Source: Streptomyces sp. NWU339
GTDB taxonomy: Bacteria > Actinomycetota > Actinomycetes > Streptomycetales > Streptomycetaceae
Length of the DNA stretch: 64,000 nt
Assembly (NCBI RefSeq): GCF_003143855.1
Contig: NZ_QFRK01000001.1
Coordinates: 509,614 to 573,613 of the forward strand
Direction of reading: 5' to 3'
In this document: positions 19,850 to 29,259 of the stretch, piece by piece
How the letters are laid out: every line of letters starts with the position of its first letter
How positions within the stretch are numbered: position 1 is the stretch's first letter
Notes under the pieces: generated by a model
Seen by the model: the letters and a program-made list of their open reading frames with translations, nothing else
Database searches by the model: none
Told to the model about the DNA's origin: nothing
Translations under genes and position numbers: made by a program

Positions 19850-20272
19850 TCAGACGAGGGCATCCACGGCGGCCGTGGCGAAGGAGTGATCCTGCTCCGG
19901 CGCACCGCCGCCGACGCCGACCGCGCCGATCAGACGGCCGCCGCGCCGGACGGGCACACCACCGGCGATGAACAGCAGCGGTCGGTCCAGTGCGGTGGGC
20001 AGGGTGTGGAAGAGCCCTCCCGGCTGCACGGCCTCGACGAGGTCCGCGGTGGGCACGTCCAGTTGAAGCGCGGTGTACGCCTTGCGGGTGCTGGTCTCAC
20101 CGGAGATCAGCACGGCGCGGTCGTCCCGCCGGAAAGCGAGCGGATGCCCTCCTGCGTCCAGAACGGTCACGCTGACCGTGACCCCGGCGGCCTCGGCAGC
20201 CTGGTGTGCGGCCGTGACCAGGGCTTCGGCGTCGGCGGTGGTGAGCGGGGCGACAGCGGCGGTGGTGCTCAT
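19850..20272 (-). CDS. GlcG/HbpS-family heme-binding-like protein
   Basis: A 140-residue single-domain protein of the GlcG/HbpS (DUF336) family. Recognisable blocks are VTVLDAGGHPLAFRRDD, STRKAYTALQL and GGVPVRRGGRLIGAVGVGG. Family members include the Streptomyces heme-binding sensor HbpS, but this protein has no secretion signal, so it is probably cytoplasmic. The ATG at 20272 has AAGGAG at a good distance and gives the normal start. The MFS gene lies upstream on the same strand, 134 bases away. Confidence 0.83.
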   Translation of the reverse strand: MSTTAAVAPLTTADAEALVTAAHQAAEAAGVTVSVTVLDAGGHPLAFRRDDRAVLISGETSTRKAYTALQLDVPTADLVEAVQPGGLFHTLPTALDRPLLFIAGGVPVRRGGRLIGAVGVGGGAPEQDHSFATAAVDALV

Positions 20273-20406
20273 GAGCAAGTACTCCTTGGTGTACGGGCGA
20301 TGCCGGGTTGTAGCGGTGACGTCGGTGGTCGTGGTGAGGAAGTCGGCCGGTGGCGGCCGAAGACGGGGTGAGGACGGCCCCGGCCTCGTTCTCACCGGCG
20401 TTCAGA

Positions 20407-21615
20407 TCAGTGGGGGACCGAGGTCCGCTGTGTGGTGGGCGCCGAGCCTGCGACCCGGGTGCTGGAGGCCTTGTCCCGGTGGTCGAGGGCGGCGGACACG
20501 AAGGCCAGCACCAGGGCACCCGCCGCAAGGACGGCGCCGACCCAGTTGGGAGCGGTGTAACCGAGCCCTGCCGCGATCACGAGACCACCGAGCCATGCGG
20601 CCAGGGCGTTGCCGAGGTTGAAGGCGCCGATGTTCATGGCCGAAGCCAGGGTGGGGGCGCCGTGAGCCTGGTCGAGAACCCGCTTCTGCAGGGGCGGGAC
20701 GGTGGCGAAGCCCAGACCACCGATCAGGACGATCGTGACGGCCGCCAGGATCTTGTGGTGCGCGGTCAGTGTGAAGAGTGCCAGGACGACGGCGAGAGCG
20801 CCCAGGGACACGTACAGCATGGGCATCAGGGCGCGATCCGCGTACTTGCCGCCGATGAGGTTGCCCCCGACCATGCCGAGGCCGAAGAGGACCAGCAGCC
20901 AGGTGACGGATCCGTTGGCGAAGCCGGCGACGTGCGTCATCATCGGCGCGATGTAGGTGATGGCCGCGAAGACACCGCCGAAGCCCAGGACGGTCATCGC
21001 CATGGCCAGCAGGACCTGGACGTTCTTGAACGCGGCCAGTTCGTCACGCAGCCGTACGCCCTCTGGCCGGGGAAGATCGGGAACGAGCTTGGCGATGCCG
21101 ACCAGACCGACGGCACCGAGCGCGGTGACTATCCCGAACGTGACGCGCCAGCCGGCGGACTGGCCGACGAGAGTGCCCAGGGGAACACCGACGACATCGG
21201 CGACGGTCAGTCCGGTGAACATCATGGCGATGGCTCCGGCCTTCTTGTCGGGGGCGACCAGGTCGGCCGCGACCACGGAGCCGATACCGAAGAAGGCACC
21301 GTGGGCCAGCGAGGCGATCACCCGCCCGAGCAGCATGGCGCCGAAGACGGGGGCCAGAGCCGAAAGCAGGTTCCCGGCGATGAACAGGCCCATCAGCAGC
21401 ATCAGCATCCGCTTGCGGGAGACCTTGGTGCCGAGCACGGTCATCAGCGGGGCACCGAACATGACACCCAGGGCGTAGCCGGTCACCAGATGGCCGGCGG
21501 TGGGAATGGAGACGCCGAAGTCACCTGCGACCTCGGGCAGCAAACCCATGATCACGAACTCCGTCGTTCCGATCCCGAAGGCCCCGATCGCGAGGGCAAG
21601 GAGCGCGAGAGGCAT
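20407..21615 (-). CDS. MFS transporter, DHA1/arabinose-efflux type
   Basis: A 402-residue 12-helix major-facilitator protein. It opens with the family signature LALAIGAFGIGTTEFVIMGLLPEVA and carries the loop motif GAPLMTVLGTKVSRKRML after helix 2. This subfamily (AraJ/YdhP-like) exports sugars or drugs. It is divergent from a MarR-type regulator with a 142-base shared promoter region, so repression by that regulator is likely. The GlcG/HbpS-type gene may be co-transcribed downstream. Confidence 0.88.
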   Translation of the reverse strand: MPLALLALAIGAFGIGTTEFVIMGLLPEVAGDFGVSIPTAGHLVTGYALGVMFGAPLMTVLGTKVSRKRMLMLLMGLFIAGNLLSALAPVFGAMLLGRVIASLAHGAFFGIGSVVAADLVAPDKKAGAIAMMFTGLTVADVVGVPLGTLVGQSAGWRVTFGIVTALGAVGLVGIAKLVPDLPRPEGVRLRDELAAFKNVQVLLAMAMTVLGFGGVFAAITYIAPMMTHVAGFANGSVTWLLVLFGLGMVGGNLIGGKYADRALMPMLYVSLGALAVVLALFTLTAHHKILAAVTIVLIGGLGFATVPPLQKRVLDQAHGAPTLASAMNIGAFNLGNALAAWLGGLVIAAGLGYTAPNWVGAVLAAGALVLAFVSAALDHRDKASSTRVAGSAPTTQRTSVPH

Positions 21616-21629
21616 GAGGGAAACAGACC

Positions 21630-21700
21630 TTTCAACTGGTTGCGCATGCGCCTTACAGGCAAGGACAATAGTTGCATGCGCGGGTTACTTGCAAACGCGG
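21630..21700. promoter_or_regulatory. Divergent promoter/operator region of the MFS-MarR pair
   Basis: The intergenic sequence is unusually AT-rich for this window. It contains repeated GTTGC motifs in both orientations (GGTTGCGCATGCGCC near 21638; GTTGCA...TTGCAAAC at 21671-21696). These are plausible MarR half-sites; no exact palindrome defines the operator. Confidence 0.35.
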
Positions 21701-21757
21701 TCTATTTCGCTCTTGCTCTACCCTGGCCTCAGCAGCACCTGAACGGAGGGAACGCCC

Positions 21758-22228
21758 ATGACCGCCACGGACCCCGCACTGACCGCCCTCACTCAGGGCT
21801 GGTGCGCGCTCTCGCTGCTGCACGGGAGAATCGAGGCCCATATCGAGCGGGCCCTCCAGGCCCAGCACGATCTGAGCGTGCGGGAGTACTCCCTGCTAGA
21901 CGTCCTGAGCCGACAGCACGACGGCGTCGGGGGGCATCTCCAGATGAAGCAGGTGGCCGACGCGGTCGTACTCAGCCAGAGCGCCACCACCCGCCTGGTC
22001 ACCCGGCTCGAGAACCGCGGCCTGCTGGAGCGCTACCTGTGCCCCACGGACCGGCGCGGCATCTACACCAATGTCACGCAGGCCGGTCTCCTGCTTCTGG
22101 AGAAGGCACGGCCGACCAATGACTCCGCGCTGCGCGAGGCTCTCGACGCGGCGGCGAAGAACCCCGATCTGGCCCCGCTGGTCCGCGCAGTGGAGACACT
22201 GAAGACATCGGTATCGGTACCTGCATGA
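21758..22228 (+). CDS. MarR-family transcriptional regulator
   Basis: A 156-residue winged-helix regulator. The wHTH core is LQMKQVADAVVLSQSATTRLVTRLENRGLLER followed by the wing CPTDRRGIYTNVTQAG, a standard MarR pattern. It is divergent from the MFS exporter, the usual arrangement for a MarR repressor that is released by the exporter's substrate. The ATG has GGAGGGAACGCCC upstream. Confidence 0.9.
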   Translation: MTATDPALTALTQGWCALSLLHGRIEAHIERALQAQHDLSVREYSLLDVLSRQHDGVGGHLQMKQVADAVVLSQSATTRLVTRLENRGLLERYLCPTDRRGIYTNVTQAGLLLLEKARPTNDSALREALDAAAKNPDLAPLVRAVETLKTSVSVPA

Positions 22229-22266
22229 GGCAACCTCCTCGGCACATGTCTGCGTAGGGTGCGACC

Positions 22267-22719
22267 ATGGGAGATCTTGAGATACGCCCCGCGGCCACCG
22301 ACGACATCCCGGCGATCGTCGACATGCTTGCGGACGACCCCTTGGGCGCACAGCGCGAGTCGCCGGACGACCACCGCCCGTACCTGGCCGCTCTGGAGCG
22401 GCTCAGCGCCGATCCGAACCAGCATCTGGTCGTCGCGGTCCGCCAGGGCCGTGTCGTCGGCACGCTCCAACTCACGATCGTCCCCGGGCTGTCCCGGCGC
22501 GGTTCCACGAGGTCGATCATCGAAGGCGTCCGCATCCACAGCGACGAGCGCGGCAGCGGCCTCGGGGCCCGGCTCATCGAGTGGGCCATCGACGCGTCCC
22601 GCCGCCAGGGCTGCCAGTTGGTCCAGCTGACCTCCGACAACACCCGCACCGACGCCCACCGCTTCTACGAGCGGCTCGGCTTCTCGGCTTCCCACGTGGG
22701 TTTCAAGCTCGCACTGTGA
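22267..22719 (+). CDS. GNAT-family N-acetyltransferase
   Basis: A 150-residue single GNAT domain. Motif A is GVRIHSDERGSGLGARLIEW and motif B is LTSDNTRTDAHRFYERLGF. The C-terminal SASHVGFKLAL is typical of this family. Substrate not predictable. It may be co-transcribed with the marR gene, 38 bases upstream. Confidence 0.88.
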   Translation: MGDLEIRPAATDDIPAIVDMLADDPLGAQRESPDDHRPYLAALERLSADPNQHLVVAVRQGRVVGTLQLTIVPGLSRRGSTRSIIEGVRIHSDERGSGLGARLIEWAIDASRRQGCQLVQLTSDNTRTDAHRFYERLGFSASHVGFKLAL

Positions 22720-22726
22720 AGGCAGG

Positions 22727-22758
22727 CAGGGGGCTGTTTCACGTGAAACAGCCCCCTG
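22727..22758. other. parS inside a 32-base perfect palindrome (also terminator-like)
   Basis: A consensus parS GTTTCACGTGAAAC at 22736-22749 is the centre of a perfect 32-base palindrome whose arms add CAGGGGGCT and its complement. It lies between the convergent GNAT and serine-hydrolase genes, 8 bases after the GNAT stop codon, so it can fold as a terminator for both. Confidence 0.88.
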
Positions 22759-22782
22759 GGCAAGTCACCGTGCAATCGGGCC

Positions 22783-24168
22783 CTATCCGACCCCCCGCCA
22801 CCCCTCGGGATCCACTCCGCCCGGCACAAAAGCTTCCTCGTCATACGGTCGACGGCTGAACACGAAGGACCCGAGGTCCAGATGGCTCACCGATCCGTCC
22901 GGCCGTCGTACGGGCTTCAGGAGCTCTCCGGCGTAGTAACCCTCCAGTCCTGTCCAGGTGCCGTCGCCGTTCGATCGGAAACTCGAGCTACGACCCTTGC
23001 CGGACAGCGGCTCCAGCGACACCAGTCCGTCGGCCGACAGCCGCAGGGCAAAGCCGAGCGTCCCCCAGTACCACTGCCCCACCAACTCCAGCACAGCGGA
23101 GTCCTCCTCCCGCAACGGCCTCCAAGGCGCGGGGATACGGGGTTCCGCCTCGGCAACGATCCGAACGAGATCGGCGGCGACCGGGAACAGCATTGGTCCG
23201 GACGTGCAGTTGGCCAGGACCACTGCGGCTACGTCGTCCTCCACGCTCATCACAAGACAGGCGAGGAAGCCCGGCAGTGATCCGGTGTGCCCGATGAGGG
23301 CCTGCCCGTCCCGGTGACGCACCTCCATTCCCAGGCCGTACGCATAGCCACTCGCCACGTCCGCCGCCTCCACCGGCGCCGCCGGCCTCCTCATCTCTCG
23401 CAACGACCCGATACCCAGCACCCGCTCGTCACCACGGGCCAGAAACGCGGCAAAGCGCGCCAAGTCGTCTGTGGTGGACCAGAGTTGCCCGGCGGGCGCC
23501 ATCCGTCCGAGGTCCTCGGCGGGCTCACGCTGCATCACGTCGGCCCACGGATGCACCGCCCAGCCTTCCGCGTACGGCACCTGCGGACGCACACCCGTCC
23601 GATGCAGACTCAGGGGCTCGAGAACTTCACGTCGGAGAACGGCCTCCCACGAAGCACCGCGCACCTTCTCCACGAGCGCGCCGAGCAGCGCGTATCCGGG
23701 GTTCGAGTAGTGGAACCGCCTACCGACCGGGTGGACCAGGGGGTGCTCGCCCAGTACATCGGCGAGGTCGGGCCGCAGGGAGCCAGGAGTGCGCTCCCAC
23801 CAGGGGCCCGGCGTCTCAGCCGCCAGACCACCGGTGTGCGCGAGCAGTTCGGCGATGGTCGCCTCCCCCACGCCCGTACCCGGCAGGTACTTCTCCAACG
23901 GCTCGTCGAGGTCGATCGCCCCCTCGTCACGCAGCCGGAGCACCAGAACGGCGGTGAAGGTCTTGGTGAGGGAACCGATCCGGTACTGCGTGTCCCCGTC
24001 CGGCGCGTGCCCCTCCAACGACGTCCGCGCGCCCGTCCACACCGCTTCTCCGTCCCGCACCACGGTCGCGACGAGAGACGGGGCCCGCTCTTCGGCCTGG
24101 GCGACGGCGATCCGGCGCAACAACGCCCGACGCGTGCCGGCCAGCAGTTCTTCCTGAGGTGTCGTCAT
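22783..24168 (-). CDS. Serine hydrolase, class C beta-lactamase/esterase fold
   Basis: A 461-residue penicillin-binding-protein-like hydrolase. The catalytic motifs are SLTK (IGSLTKTFTAVLVLR, near residue 88), YSN in FHYSNPGYALLG and HTG in IGHTGSLPGFL. A C-terminal lipocalin-like beta domain follows from about residue 360. There is no signal peptide, so a cytoplasmic esterase or peptidase role is more likely than beta-lactamase. It sits 24 bases downstream of dnaB on the same strand and may be read through from it. Confidence 0.85.
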   Translation of the reverse strand: MTTPQEELLAGTRRALLRRIAVAQAEERAPSLVATVVRDGEAVWTGARTSLEGHAPDGDTQYRIGSLTKTFTAVLVLRLRDEGAIDLDEPLEKYLPGTGVGEATIAELLAHTGGLAAETPGPWWERTPGSLRPDLADVLGEHPLVHPVGRRFHYSNPGYALLGALVEKVRGASWEAVLRREVLEPLSLHRTGVRPQVPYAEGWAVHPWADVMQREPAEDLGRMAPAGQLWSTTDDLARFAAFLARGDERVLGIGSLREMRRPAAPVEAADVASGYAYGLGMEVRHRDGQALIGHTGSLPGFLACLVMSVEDDVAAVVLANCTSGPMLFPVAADLVRIVAEAEPRIPAPWRPLREEDSAVLELVGQWYWGTLGFALRLSADGLVSLEPLSGKGRSSSFRSNGDGTWTGLEGYYAGELLKPVRRPDGSVSHLDLGSFVFSRRPYDEEAFVPGGVDPEGWRGVG

Positions 24169-24192
24169 GCCCTCAGTTCAGCAGGAATCCGA

Positions 24193-25671
24193 TCAGGTCT
24201 GCGCCATGTCCACGAAGCGCGAGTAATGCCCCTGGAAGGCGACCGTGATCGTCGCCGTTGGGCCGTTTCGGTGCTTGGCAACGATCAGGTCGGCCTCACC
24301 CGCACGCGGGGACTCCTTCTCGTACGCGTCCTCACGGTGCAACAGGATGACCATGTCGGCGTCCTGCTCGATGGAACCGGACTCTCGCAGGTCGGAGACC
24401 ATCGGCTTCTTGTCGGTGCGTTGCTCGGGACCACGGTTGAGCTGGGAGAGTGCGATGACCGGCAGTTCCAGTTCCTTGGCGAGCAGCTTGAGGTTACGGG
24501 ACATGTCCGATACCTCCTGCTGGCGACTCTCCGCTCGCTTGGAGCCACCGGACTGCATCAGCTGAAGGTAGTCGATGACGACCAGTCTCAGGTCGTTGCG
24601 CTGCTTCAGCCGACGGCACTTGGCGCGGATCTCCATCATCGACAGGTTCGGGGAGTCGTCGATGTAGAGCGGCGCCGCGGATACGTCCGGCATCCGGCGC
24701 GCCAGGCGGGTCCAGTCCTCGTCGGTCATCGTGCCGGACCGCATGTGGTGCAGGGCGACCCTGGCCTCGGCGGACAGCAGGCGCATCGCGATCTCGTTGC
24801 GCCCCATCTCGAGTGAGAAGACGACACTCGGCAGGTTGTGCCTGATCGACGCCGCGCGGGCGAAGTCCAGCGCGAGCGTCGACTTGCCCATCGCGGGACG
24901 CGCGGCGATGACGATCATCTGCCCGGGGTGCAGCCCATTGGTGAGCGAGTCGAAGTCCGTGAACCCCGTGGGTACACCGGTCATCTCACCGCTGCGCGAG
25001 CCGATCGCCTCGATCTCGTCGAGCGCGCCCTCCATGATGTCGCCGAGCGGCAGGTAGTCCTCACTCGTGCGCTGCTCGGTGACGGCGTAGATCTCGGCCT
25101 GCGCACGGTTGACGATCTCGTCGACGTCGTCGTCAGCCGCGTATCCCATCTGAGTGATGCGGGTACCGGCTTCGACCAGGCGGCGCAGCACGGCGCGCTC
25201 GTGCACGATCTCCGCGTAGTACGCCGCGTTGGCCGCCGTGGGCACCGTCTGGACGAGGGTGTGCAGATACGAGGCCCCGCCGACCTTGTTGATCTCACCG
25301 CGTTTGGTCAGCTCAGCGGCGATCGTGATGGGATCGGCCGGCTCCCCCTTCGCATATACGTCGAGGATGGCCGTGTAGACGGTTTCGTGAGCCGGTTTGT
25401 AGAAATCGTGGCCCTTGAGGATCTCGACGACATCCGCGATGGCGTCCTTGGACAGCAGCATGCCGCCCAGAACGGACTGCTCGGCCTCCAGGTCCTGCGG
25501 TGGCACCCGTTCGAACGCGGCGCTTCCGCCGTCCCACGCTCCGGAGTCCCGGCCGCGGTCGTGCTGGCCCTCGCGGCCCCTGCCTCCGTCGTCACGGCGG
25601 CGGGAGGCAGGCAGACGATCACTGGGGCTGCTGTCGGCCCACGGGTCGTCCAAGGGCTCGGAAATGCTCAC
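24193..25671 (-). CDS. dnaB: Replicative DNA helicase
   Basis: A 492-residue hexameric helicase that unwinds DNA ahead of the replisome. The N-terminal DnaB domain begins at VPPQDLEAEQSVLGGMLLSKDA. The RecA-like core has Walker A (ARPAMGKST) and Walker B-region VVIDYLQLM, followed by SQLNRGPEQRTDKKPMVSDLRESG. The extra ~50 N-terminal residues rich in Asp, Ser and Arg are usual in Streptomyces. The GTG at 25671 has GGAGG before it and gives VSISEPLDDP; the longer frame is unlikely. The upstream gap holds DnaA-box-like sites. Confidence 0.97.
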   Translation of the reverse strand: MSISEPLDDPWADSSPSDRLPASRRRDDGGRGREGQHDRGRDSGAWDGGSAAFERVPPQDLEAEQSVLGGMLLSKDAIADVVEILKGHDFYKPAHETVYTAILDVYAKGEPADPITIAAELTKRGEINKVGGASYLHTLVQTVPTAANAAYYAEIVHERAVLRRLVEAGTRITQMGYAADDDVDEIVNRAQAEIYAVTEQRTSEDYLPLGDIMEGALDEIEAIGSRSGEMTGVPTGFTDFDSLTNGLHPGQMIVIAARPAMGKSTLALDFARAASIRHNLPSVVFSLEMGRNEIAMRLLSAEARVALHHMRSGTMTDEDWTRLARRMPDVSAAPLYIDDSPNLSMMEIRAKCRRLKQRNDLRLVVIDYLQLMQSGGSKRAESRQQEVSDMSRNLKLLAKELELPVIALSQLNRGPEQRTDKKPMVSDLRESGSIEQDADMVILLHREDAYEKESPRAGEADLIVAKHRNGPTATITVAFQGHYSRFVDMAQT

Positions 25672-26129
25672 CGAGCCACCTCCTCCCGTCCGCCGAGCGG
25701 ACCTAGCCGTGGCCCTCTTTCTACGGCACGGCGCTGACAAATAGGACGCCCGACTCCGGTTGTCGCGCGCCGGATTTGCAGCCATTCGGAAACCGGCGGA
25801 CGGAGCGGGCGCCGGACCACCGTAGGCCCGTCTGCACCGTCAGCCAATCTGGTTATCCACAGGCCCTGTGGACGACCGGGCCAATGCTGTGGAGAAGTCC
25901 GCCAAACCTGTGCACGACCCGGTGGACAGCCCTGTGAACAAGGAACTCCCGGCGCTGCGACAAGCACGTTGACCTGGGGTTTCATAGTCCACTGCCTGTG
26001 TAGAAGAAAAACTTTCCCAGACGGGCCAAGATCCCTTCGATCGCTGTGCGCATGCACACACTCTGCGCCATCAAGTAAGGGTCTATAGAGCTTTGCATCT
26101 CTTACCTGTGGACGATTAGATTGGTGCGC
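25672..26129. promoter_or_regulatory. dnaB upstream region with a cluster of DnaA-box-like sequences
   Basis: No gene is seen in this 458-base divergent gap. It holds a perfect DnaA box TTATCCACA at 25853-25861, and TCGTCCACA (one mismatch to TTGTCCACA) on the minus strand at 25867-25875 and again at 26107-26115. TTCTCCACA lies on the minus strand at 25888-25896. Weaker relatives (GTGGACAG, TGTGAACAAG, TGTGCACGA) lie near 25910-25945. The middle is AT-richer than its surroundings. Confidence 0.7.
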
Positions 26130-27467
26130 ATGACACAGGCCCCCGGGCGCCCCCGCGCCGTCCGACGGCAGCACGACCGTGAGATCGTCCTGCTGGCCGT
26201 CCCGGCTTTCGGCGCACTTGTCGCCGAGCCCCTTTTCGTCCTGGCCGACAGCGCCATCGTCGGCCATCTCGGCACCGCACAGCTCGCCGGTCTCGGCATC
26301 GCGTCGGCCCTTCTGGTGACCGCCGTGAGCGTCTTTGTCTTCCTGGCCTACGCCACCACCGCCGCCGTCGCCCGGCGCGTCGGCGCCGGCGATCTCCCTG
26401 CCGCCATCCGCCAGGGCATGGACGGGATCTGGCTTGCCCTGTTCCTCGGTGTCGCCGTCATCTCTGTCCTCCTGCCCACGGCACCGGCCCTGATCGACCT
26501 CTTCGGCGCCTCGGACACAGCGGCTCCCTACGCGATCACCTATCTGCGCATCTCTGCCCTCGGCATACCGGCCATGCTGATCGTGCTCGCCGCGACCGGT
26601 GTGCTGCGCGGACTGCAGGACACGAAGACGCCTCTCTACGTCGCCGTCGGTGGCTTCGTCGCCAACGGCATCCTCAACGTCGGGCTGGTCTACGGCGCCG
26701 GCCTCGGTATCGCGGGCTCCGCCTGGGGCACGGTCATCGCCCAGTGCGGCATGGCCGCCGTCTATCTGATCGTGGTGCTCAGAGGGGCACGCCGACACGG
26801 CGCCTCACTGCGCCCGGACATCGCAGGGATCAGGGCCTCTGCCCAGGCCGGCGCACCGCTGCTGGTGCGCACTCTCTCACTCAGGGCCATCCTCATGATC
26901 ACGACCGCCGTCGCTGCCCGACTCGGCGACTCCGACATCGCGGCTCACCAGATCATCCTCTCCCTGTGGAGTCTGCTCGCCTTCGCGCTGGATGCCATCG
27001 CGATCGCCGGACAGGCCATCATCGGCCGCTATCTGGGAGCCGGCGACGCGCAGGGCGCCCGTGAGGTATGCCGTCGCATGGTGGAGTGGGGCATCGGCGT
27101 CGGAGCCGTTCTCGGCGTGCTCGTGATGCTCTCCCGGCCGATTTTCCTGCCCCTGTTCACCGGCGATCCCACGGTCACCGACGCGGCACTGCCCGCTCTG
27201 GCGATCGTCGCCCTGTCCCAGCCGATCTCCGGCATCGTCTTCGTTCTGGACGGAGTACTGATGGGCGCGGGCGACGGACCGTACCTGGCCTGGGCGATGC
27301 TCATCACCCTGGCGGTCTTCACCCCGGTCGCCCTGCTGGTCCCCGTGTTCGGGGGTGGCCTCACCGCGCTCTGGGGCACGATGACGCTCATGATGACCAT
27401 TCGGTTGCTGACCTTGTGGGTCCGTACCCGTTCGGGCCAGTGGGTCGTCACCGGCGCCACGCGCTGA
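26130..27467 (+). CDS. MATE-family efflux transporter
   Basis: A 445-residue 12-helix multidrug/toxin extrusion protein of the DinF subgroup. The start reads LAVPAFGALVAEPLFVLADSAIVGHLGTAQLAGLG, followed by TGVLRGLQDTKTPLYVAVGG and FVLDGVLMGAGDGPYLAWAM. DinF-type MATE proteins export drugs or bile-like compounds against Na+ or H+. Starts at 26124 (GTG) and 26130 (ATG) are both possible; no strong ribosome site exists, and the transcript may be nearly leaderless. Confidence 0.9.
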   Translation: MTQAPGRPRAVRRQHDREIVLLAVPAFGALVAEPLFVLADSAIVGHLGTAQLAGLGIASALLVTAVSVFVFLAYATTAAVARRVGAGDLPAAIRQGMDGIWLALFLGVAVISVLLPTAPALIDLFGASDTAAPYAITYLRISALGIPAMLIVLAATGVLRGLQDTKTPLYVAVGGFVANGILNVGLVYGAGLGIAGSAWGTVIAQCGMAAVYLIVVLRGARRHGASLRPDIAGIRASAQAGAPLLVRTLSLRAILMITTAVAARLGDSDIAAHQIILSLWSLLAFALDAIAIAGQAIIGRYLGAGDAQGAREVCRRMVEWGIGVGAVLGVLVMLSRPIFLPLFTGDPTVTDAALPALAIVALSQPISGIVFVLDGVLMGAGDGPYLAWAMLITLAVFTPVALLVPVFGGGLTALWGTMTLMMTIRLLTLWVRTRSGQWVVTGATR

Positions 27468-27489
27468 CACGTTTCCCGCGGAACGCCAT

Positions 27490-27503
27490 GTTTCACGGGA
27501 AAC
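27490..27503. other. parS-like site (1 mismatch)
   Basis: GTTTCACGGGAAAC differs from consensus at position 9. It lies in the gap after the MATE gene, next to a strong terminator. A weaker relative (three mismatches) lies at 27471-27484. Confidence 0.55.
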
Positions 27504-27506
27504 GAC

Positions 27507-27542
27507 GGTGGGGGCCGCACCCCGAAGGGTGCGGCCCCCACC
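27507..27542. terminator. Bidirectional terminator between MATE gene and rplI
   Basis: Perfect 16-base arms (27507-27522 and 27527-27542) with a CGAA tetraloop; one of the strongest hairpins in the window. It ends both the MATE transcript and the ribosomal/ssb operon. Confidence 0.85.
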
Positions 27543-27564
27543 TCACTGCTTCAGTGAGCAGTAC

Positions 27565-28011
27565 TTACTCCGAGACAACCTCGATGTCGACCTTGGCGGC
27601 AACCTCGGGGTGCAGACGCACATACGTCTCGTGGGCGCCCAGGGTCTTGATCGCCGTGCCCAGCTCGATGCGGCGCTTGTCGACCTGGGGACCGCCGGCA
27701 GCCTTGATCGCGGAAGCGATGTCGGCCGGGGTGACGGAACCAAAGAGACGACCGGCGTTGCCGGAGCGGACCGCGAGGCGGACCTTGACGCCCTCGAGCT
27801 GGGCCTTCACCTGGTTGGCCTGCTCGATGGTCTGGATCTCGTGGATCTTGCGAGCACGACGGATCTGCTCGACGTCCTTCTCGCCACCCTTGGTCCAGCG
27901 GATCGCGAGCTTCCGCGGAACCAGGTAGTTGCGAGCGTAACCGTCCTTGACGTCGACGACGTCGCCCGCGGCACCGAGGCCGGAGACCTCGTGGGTGAGG
28001 ATGATCTTCAT
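27565..28011 (-). CDS. rplI: 50S ribosomal protein L9
   Basis: A 148-residue L9. It starts [33 protein letters not shown], the N-terminal L9 signature, then the long connecting helix (KVQ-rich) and the C-terminal RNA-binding domain with [13 protein letters not shown]. It is the last gene of the rpsF-ssb-rpsR-rplI cluster, 18 bases from rpsR. Confidence 0.98.
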   Translation of the reverse strand: MKIILTHEVSGLGAAGDVVDVKDGYARNYLVPRKLAIRWTKGGEKDVEQIRRARKIHEIQTIEQANQVKAQLEGVKVRLAVRSGNAGRLFGSVTPADIASAIKAAGGPQVDKRRIELGTAIKTLGAHETYVRLHPEVAAKVDIEVVSE

Positions 28012-28029
28012 GAGTCGGTCACCCTTCCC

Positions 28030-28266
28030 TTATCGCGCGGTGGAGGTGTAGGGCAGCAGCGCCATCTCACGGCTGTTCTTGACGGCCGTGGCGACGTCAC
28101 GCTGGTGCTGCGTGCAGTTGCCGGTCACGCGGCGGGCACGGATCTTGCCGCGGTCGGAAATGAACTTCCGCAGCATGTTCGTGTCCTTGTAGTCCACGTA
28201 CGTGACCTTGTCCTTGCAGAATGCGCAGACCTTCTTCTTCGGCTTGCGCACAGGCGGCTTCGCCAT
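28030..28266 (-). CDS. rpsR: 30S ribosomal protein S18
   Basis: A 78-residue S18 of the zinc-ribbon (C+) type: the VCAFCKDK pair and a later NCTQHQ supply Cys/His ligands. The core [25 protein letters not shown] is conserved. It partners with S6 on the 30S platform. Streptomyces often carry a second, zinc-free S18 elsewhere under Zur control; this one is the housekeeping copy by context. Confidence 0.97.
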   Translation of the reverse strand: MAKPPVRKPKKKVCAFCKDKVTYVDYKDTNMLRKFISDRGKIRARRVTGNCTQHQRDVATAVKNSREMALLPYTSTAR

Positions 28267-28309
28267 GATGTATCTCCTGTGTGATCAAGAAGTGTGGGTG
28301 CGGCCCCAC

Positions 28310-28891
28310 CTAGAAGGGGGGCTCGTCCGAGTAGCCGCCACCGCCGCCGGAGCCTCCGCCCCAGCCGCCGCCACCCTGGCCACCGCCCTGGTTGCCACCG
28401 GCGGGAGCGCCGGTCGCCCAGGGATCGTCGGCCGGGGCGTTGCCGCCCTGCTGGCCGCCACCGGGGCCTCCGCCCCAGCCACCGCCCTGCTGGCCGCCTC
28501 CGCCGTAACCACCCTGTCCACCGCGGCCGGTGGTCTTGGTGATCTTGGCCGTGGCGTTGCGCAGGCTGGCGCCGACTTCCTCGACGTCCAGTTCGTAGAC
28601 CGTGCGCTTGACGCCCTCACGGTCCTCGTAGGACCGCTGCTTCAGTCGGCCCTGCACGACGACGCGCATGCCTCGCTGGAGCGACTCGGCGACGTTCTCC
28701 GCCGCCTGACGCCAGACCGAGCAGGTCAGGAACAGGCTCTCGCCGTCCTTCCACTCGTTCGTCTGGCGGTCGAAGGTACGGGGAGTCGACGCGACACGGA
28801 ACTTCGCGACGGCCGCACCGGACGGGGTGAAGCGCAGCTCGGGGTCATCGACAAGGTTGCCGACGACCGTGATGACGGTCTCGCCTGCCAT
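28310..28891 (-). CDS. ssb: Single-stranded DNA-binding protein
   Basis: A 193-residue SSB. The N-terminal OB fold ([25 protein letters not shown] to about residue 115) includes [21 protein letters not shown]. The C-terminal ~75 residues are a Gly/Gln-rich disordered tail ending in the acidic tip DEPPF, which recruits replication and repair proteins. Located within the ribosomal operon between rpsF and rpsR, as in most bacteria. Confidence 0.97.
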   Translation of the reverse strand: MAGETVITVVGNLVDDPELRFTPSGAAVAKFRVASTPRTFDRQTNEWKDGESLFLTCSVWRQAAENVAESLQRGMRVVVQGRLKQRSYEDREGVKRTVYELDVEEVGASLRNATAKITKTTGRGGQGGYGGGGQQGGGWGGGPGGGQQGGNAPADDPWATGAPAGGNQGGGQGGGGWGGGSGGGGGYSDEPPF

Positions 28892-28968
28892 GGGGGAACC
28901 TCTCGGCGGGTTTGCTGCTGGCTGCTGGTACTGCTACTCGGATCCCGAGAGCGGCTGAGCGGAAACGC

Positions 28969-29259
28969 TCAGTGGTTCTCGGGACGGAGGACCTTGGTCC
29001 GGAGGACCGACTCGTTCAGGTTCATCTGGCGGTCGAGCTCCTTGACGACCGCAGGCTCGGCCTGCAGGTCGATGACCGAGTAGATGCCCTCGGGCTTCTT
29101 CTTGATCTCGTACGAGAGACGACGACGGCCCCAGGTGTCGACCTTCTCGACCTTTCCGCCGCCGTCACGGACGACGGAAAGGAAGTTCTCGATCAGCGGG
29201 GAGACAGCACGCTCCTCGAGATCGGGGTCGAGGATGACCATCACCTCGTAGTGACGCAT
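28969..29259 (-). CDS. rpsF: 30S ribosomal protein S6
   Basis: A 96-residue S6, first gene of the operon. It starts [19 protein letters not shown] and contains [19 protein letters not shown]. The start at 29259 is fixed by a near-perfect AAAGGAGGTG ribosome site; the longer open frame upstream is not coding. Confidence 0.98.
   Translation of the reverse strand: MRHYEVMVILDPDLEERAVSPLIENFLSVVRDGGGKVEKVDTWGRRRLSYEIKKKPEGIYSVIDLQAEPAVVKELDRQMNLNESVLRTKVLRPENH

Noticed and set aside
27471..27484. GTTTCCCGCGGAAC near the MATE stop codon
   Set aside because: Three differences from parS; noted only as a neighbour of the single-mismatch site at 27490.
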